Assembly (NCBI GenBank): GCA_937888595.1
Contig: CALARK010000021.1
Span: 186,001-250,000, forward strand
Direction: 5' to 3'
Length of the DNA stretch: 64,000 nt
Source: an uncultured Sterolibacteriaceae bacterium
Lineage (GTDB): Bacteria > Pseudomonadota > Gammaproteobacteria > Burkholderiales > Rhodocyclaceae
Below are positions 60,600 to 64,000 of the stretch, in pieces (positions within the stretch are counted from its first letter, which is position 1; each line of letters begins with the position of its first letter). The notes under the pieces were generated by a model that worked only from the letters and a program-made list of their open reading frames with translations, searched no databases and was not told the origin of the DNA. The position numbers and the translations under genes were made by a program.

Positions 60600-63500
60600 T
60601 GGCAGCCCCCATGTTCGACGCCGGCACGCTTTCCTGGGTCCGGGACGAGGTTGACCTCGCCCTGCGCCAGACCGGCGAGGCGCTGGCCCGCCATGCCGCC
60701 GCGCCCGACAGCGGGACGCAGCTGGCCACGGCGCGCAGCCACCTGCACCAGGCCGGCGGCGCCCTGTCGCTCGTCGGCCTGGCGGGCGTCACGCATTTCA
60801 TCGACGCGCTCGAAACCCGGCTCGCCGCACTGGCAACGGCTACCCCGGCCACCCTGGTCACCCTCTGCGCCGCTGCCGGCACGGCCATCGCCGCCCTGCG
60901 CCGCTATCTCGACGATCTCGTCGCCGGCCACCCCGACCAGCCGCTGCGCCTCTATCCGCACTACCGCCTGCTGGCGCTGGCCGCGGGAGAAGACGAACCA
61001 TCGCCGCAGGCACTGTTCTTCCCCGATGCGACCTGCCGGCCGGCGCCACGGCCCGCGGCCGTCGCCCTCCCGGCGACACGGCTCAAGGCGTTACGGCTCG
61101 GTTTCGCACGCGGCCTCGCCAAATGGCAGGCGGGCGAAGCGCGCGGCCTGGCCGAAATGCGCAATGCCGTCGCCCACATCGAGCTGGGCCTGTCGGACCC
61201 GGAGGAACGGCGGCCCTGGTGGCTGGCGCTCGCCTGGTTCGATACGCTTCTGGCAACCCCCGCGCCTACGCCGGATGCCGGCATGCTGGCCGGGCTGGAC
61301 CGGCTGGTCGAGCGCTTCGCCGCGGGACAGGCCGCAGACGCAACGGCAATCGATGCCGGCCTGATCACCGGTCTGCTCTACGTGCTGGCCACCGCGCCGC
61401 CAGCGGTGCGCAGCCCGCTGGTCGAAGAAGTGCGCACCGCCTGCGGACTGGCCGGCCTGATCCCGCAGATACCGCAGGAAGGCGGCACGACCGAAACGCA
61501 CCGCGATGCGTGCCGGGCGCCCCTGGCGACCGCGATGGAGGAATGGGAGCGTTGCAGCCAGGGCCAGGCGATCGCGCTGATGCGCTTTCACGACGTCGTG
61601 CAGCTGCTCGCCGCCGCCGCCCAAGCGAGCGGCGATGCCGAGCTGGCCCGCCTGATCGACGGGCTGGCCGCCTTCGCTGCTTGGCTGCGCCAGCAGCCCG
61701 AGCGCTGCGACGACGAAATCGCCCTGGCCGCCGCCGCGGTACTGGTGCTGGCAGAGGAAGCGATCGAGCGGGAAGGCGCGCGCAACCCCGACGACGAATC
61801 CCTGTTCGCGGCCGCAGTCACGACCCAGCTCGGCAGCCTCGCAGCCTTGCGGCAAGGCACGGCAACGCCAGCCGCTGTGTCCCTGAGCTGGCGCGAACGT
61901 CAGCTCGTCGGGCAGGCGGCCGGCGAAATCCGTGCCGAACTCGAAACCGTCGAGGCCGCCCTCGATGCGCTGTTCCGCGCACCGTCGTCCTCCGTGCCGG
62001 AGCTCCCGGTCCGGCCGCTGGCGCGAATCGCCGCCGTCTTCACCCTGCTAGGCGAGGCGGATGCCGCGGCCGGCACGACGGCCGTCGCCGCGCAACTGGC
62101 GGCCTGGCCCGCGGACCAGCCGCGCGTCGACGCGTTTCCGGTCCTCGCCGAGCATATCGCCGCGCTGGCGATGTACGCCGATTCGCTCGCGCATGGCCGG
62201 CCCGACACCACCTTGCTCGCCGCCCTGCCCAAAGTGCCGCCCGATGCCGTCCCGCCCGCCATGGCAAGCGGGACCGCCGGACCGGTGCGCATCGGTGAGC
62301 AGGCGCTGGATCCGACGCTCTACCGGCTTTACGTCGAGGAGGCGCAAGGCCACGTCGCCCTGCTGCGGCAAACCCTGTCGGGCGATGCCGGTGTGCCATC
62401 GCGTGAAACGATCCGTGCGGCGCACACGCTGGCGAGCATTTCGGCCGGCGCCGGCCTCGCAGCCGTGCAGGCGCTCGCCCATGCGCTGGAGAATGCGCTG
62501 GTGCGTCACTCGCTGGCGCGGGCGGCGCCCGACGAAACGGCCGGCCTGCTGTTCGCCCGTGCCGTCGGCTCGCTCGACGGCATGGTCGGCGCGATCGCCG
62601 AGCGGCGGCAGCCCGCCGCCGACGCCGCACTGGCCGATGCCGTGGCGGCGCTGCAGCCCGTGCCAGTACCGGCTGATGTACCGGCAGGCGATACCGTCGC
62701 AGACATGTCCTCCCCGCTTGCCGAGCGGCGCCGTTCGCGGCCGTCAGACGAAGTGGACCCGCAGCTGGCCGCCCTGTTCATCGAGGAAGCGGACGAACAG
62801 CTGCCCCAGCTCGATGCCGACCTGCAGGCGTGGCGGGCCGCGCCCGGCGACGATGCGATCGGCCGCCGCCTCGCCCGCCTGCTGCACACCTTCAAGGGAG
62901 GCGCACGCATGGTCGGTGCGATGGGGCTCGGCGAGTTGGCGCACGGCATGGAAACGCGTGTCGAGGAGGCGCTCGCGGCCGGCGGCGCGGCGCCGGCCCT
63001 GCTCGACGGCCTCGATGCCTCGCTCGAGCGGGCGCACCTGCTCGTCGATGCCCTTCGTCCCGTTCCGGCCACCGCTGCCGCACCGGCTGCACCGCCGCCC
63101 CCGGTGGCCGCCGCGACCACGCCCGCGCAGGCCCCGGCCGCCGCTTCAGCAGAACCGGCGACAGCGCCGGGCGTCCTGCTGCGCGTGCGAGCCGACCTCA
63201 TCGACCGGCTCGTCAATGACGCGGGCGAACTCGCGATCGCCCGCAGCCGCATCGAGGACAGCATGAAGGGCGCACGCAGCGGCCTCGCCGACCTGACCGA
63301 GAACGTCGCGCGCCTGCGCAGCCAGCTGCGCGAATTCGAGATCCATGCCGAAGCCGGCATGCAGTCGCGCCACGGCCTGCGGGATGCGCAGCGGCACGAC
63401 TTCGACCCCCTCGAGCTGGATCGCTTCACGCGCCTGCAGGAACTGACGCGCATGATGGCGGAAAGCGTCGGCGACGTCGCCACCGTGCAGCACGCGTTGC

Positions 63501-64000
63501 AGCGCCAGGTGGAGGCCTCCGGCGAGGCCCTCGCGGTGCAGGCGCGCATCAACCGCGAACTCTCGCACGCCCTGCTGCGCGCGCGCATGGTGCCCTTCGC
63601 CTCGGTCGCCGAACGGCTGCATCGCGTGGTGCGCCAGACCGCCAAGGAGCTCGGCCGCCAGGCCAACCTCGACATCGCGGGCGGCGACACGCCGGTCGAC
63701 CGCAACGTGCTCGAGCGCATGCTCGCACCGCTGGAGCACCTGCTGCGCAATGCGGTCGCCCACGGCATCGAGTCGCCGGAGCAGCGCAGCGCGGCCGGCA
63801 AGCCCGCGCTCGGGCAGATCGTCCTCGCCATCGCGCCGGGCGACAACGACATCACCCTGACGCTCGCCGATGACGGCGCCGGCCTCGACTTCGCCGCCAT
63901 CCGCCGCCGCGCCGTCGAACACGGCCTGCTCGCGGAAGATGCGCAGGTCGACGACGCCACGCTGGTCGACCTGATCTTCCGGGCCGGCTTCTCGACCGCC
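60599..64000 (+). CDS. PilL/ChpA-type CheA histidine kinase, 3' end outside window
   Basis: 1134 codons are open from the ATG at 60599, overlapping the pilJ stop, to the window edge; I traced the frame codon by codon from 60599 to about 62885, and the conserved motifs continue in that frame to the window edge. Hpt-like regions: a degenerate one near residue 48 (SHLHQAGGAL), one near residue 609 (AAHTLASISAGAG) and a full HTFKGGARMVGA with phospho-His at about 763. Dimerisation/CheA linker follows (RVRADLIDRLVNDAGELAIARS), then the ATPase domain with LLRNAVAHGIE (N box), DDGAGLD (G1) and FRAGFST. CheW and receiver domains should lie beyond the edge. Confidence 0.92.
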   Translation, partial: MAAPMFDAGTLSWVRDEVDLALRQTGEALARHAAAPDSGTQLATARSHLHQAGGALSLVGLAGVTHFIDALETRLAALATATPATLVTLCAAAGTAIAALRRYLDDLVAGHPDQPLRLYPHYRLLALAAGEDEPSPQALFFPDATCRPAPRPAAVALPATRLKALRLGFARGLAKWQAGEARGLAEMRNAVAHIELGLSDPEERRPWWLALAWFDTLLATPAPTPDAGMLAGLDRLVERFAAGQAADATAIDAGLITGLLYVLATAPPAVRSPLVEEVRTACGLAGLIPQIPQEGGTTETHRDACRAPLATAMEEWERCSQGQAIALMRFHDVVQLLAAAAQASGDAELARLIDGLAAFAAWLRQQPERCDDEIALAAAAVLVLAEEAIEREGARNPDDESLFAAAVTTQLGSLAALRQGTATPAAVSLSWRERQLVGQAAGEIRAELETVEAALDALFRAPSSSVPELPVRPLARIAAVFTLLGEADAAAGTTAVAAQLAAWPADQPRVDAFPVLAEHIAALAMYADSLAHGRPDTTLLAALPKVPPDAVPPAMASGTAGPVRIGEQALDPTLYRLYVEEAQGHVALLRQTLSGDAGVPSRETIRAAHTLASISAGAGLAAVQALAHALENALVRHSLARAAPDETAGLLFARAVGSLDGMVGAIAERRQPAADAALADAVAALQPVPVPADVPAGDTVADMSSPLAERRRSRPSDEVDPQLAALFIEEADEQLPQLDADLQAWRAAPGDDAIGRRLARLLHTFKGGARMVGAMGLGELAHGMETRVEEALAAGGAAPALLDGLDASLERAHLLVDALRPVPATAAAPAAPPPPVAAATTPAQAPAAASAEPATAPGVLLRVRADLIDRLVNDAGELAIARSRIEDSMKGARSGLADLTENVARLRSQLREFEIHAEAGMQSRHGLRDAQRHDFDPLELDRFTRLQELTRMMAESVGDVATVQHALQRQVEASGEALAVQARINRELSHALLRARMVPFASVAERLHRVVRQTAKELGRQANLDIAGGDTPVDRNVLERMLAPLEHLLRNAVAHGIESPEQRSAAGKPALGQIVLAIAPGDNDITLTLADDGAGLDFAAIRRRAVEHGLLAEDAQVDDATLVDLIFRAGFSTA

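Noticed and set aside
60599..62900. Possible frameshift in the PilL/ChpA gene
   Set aside because: No shorter frame accounts for it, but tracing codons from 60599 to 62885 keeps one open frame with the Hpt motif in phase; no frameshift.

Overview
The window looks like chromosome of a betaproteobacterium, most likely Rhodocyclales-like. It is high GC and nearly fully coding. Typical betaproteobacterial blocks are coaE-zapD-yacG next to a Nudix/ThiE fusion, nadD-rsfS-rlmH-maf-rng, a BPSS1780-type membrane protein, a DUF2782 protein beside polA, and pilGHIJ plus a PilL/ChpA-type CheA. I see no rRNA, tRNA, CRISPR array, transposase or phage gene. The lineage is my inference from gene order and protein resemblance.

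Layout. 0-7.2 kb holds housekeeping genes: a TrpB2-type enzyme, a SPOR protein, CoaE, ZapD, YacG, a Nudix/ThiE fusion, a DUF815 ATPase and the lytic transglycosylase MltA. 7.3-15.2 kb (minus strand) is a two-partner secretion locus. The outer-membrane transporter gene is interrupted by an in-frame TGA. It is followed by a 1532-residue haemagglutinin-like exoprotein, a FecR-domain protein and a Tat-exported dienelactone hydrolase. 15.3-23.8 kb holds RNA processing, NAD synthesis and DNA polymerase I genes. 23.8-48.2 kb is a 24-kb minus-strand surface-polysaccharide/LPS locus. It contains GDP-L-fucose genes (gmd, fcl), a CDP-sugar branch (glucose-1-phosphate cytidylyltransferase, CDP-glucose dehydratase, epimerase, C-methyltransferase, reductase), nine glycosyltransferases, three FkbM methyltransferases, a CmcI-like enzyme and the flippase MsbA. 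48.2-54.5 kb is a MacAB-like export operon with two permeases, coupled to a GGDEF-EAL protein. 54.5-57.4 kb has hemL, thiE and thiD. 57.4-64 kb is the type IV pilus chemosensory operon, cut by the window edge.

The strongest unexplained signal is a dispersed 24-bp motif: four A's followed by GTCGGCGCCGGCAGGACGGC. I count thirteen copies or degenerate copies on both strands. Nine match at 21 or more of 24 positions and two are perfect. Some lie between genes and some inside genes, where they leave recognisable peptides such as AVLPAPTF, KVGAGRTA or KSAPAGR. It is open in all six frames and is almost absent from the glycan locus. It resembles a DNA-uptake-type signal or a mobile mini-repeat. Other leads are the nonsense codon in the transporter gene, a roughly 40-residue repeat-bearing insertion in NadD, and a putative CDP-linked C-methyl (and perhaps O-methyl) deoxysugar pathway.
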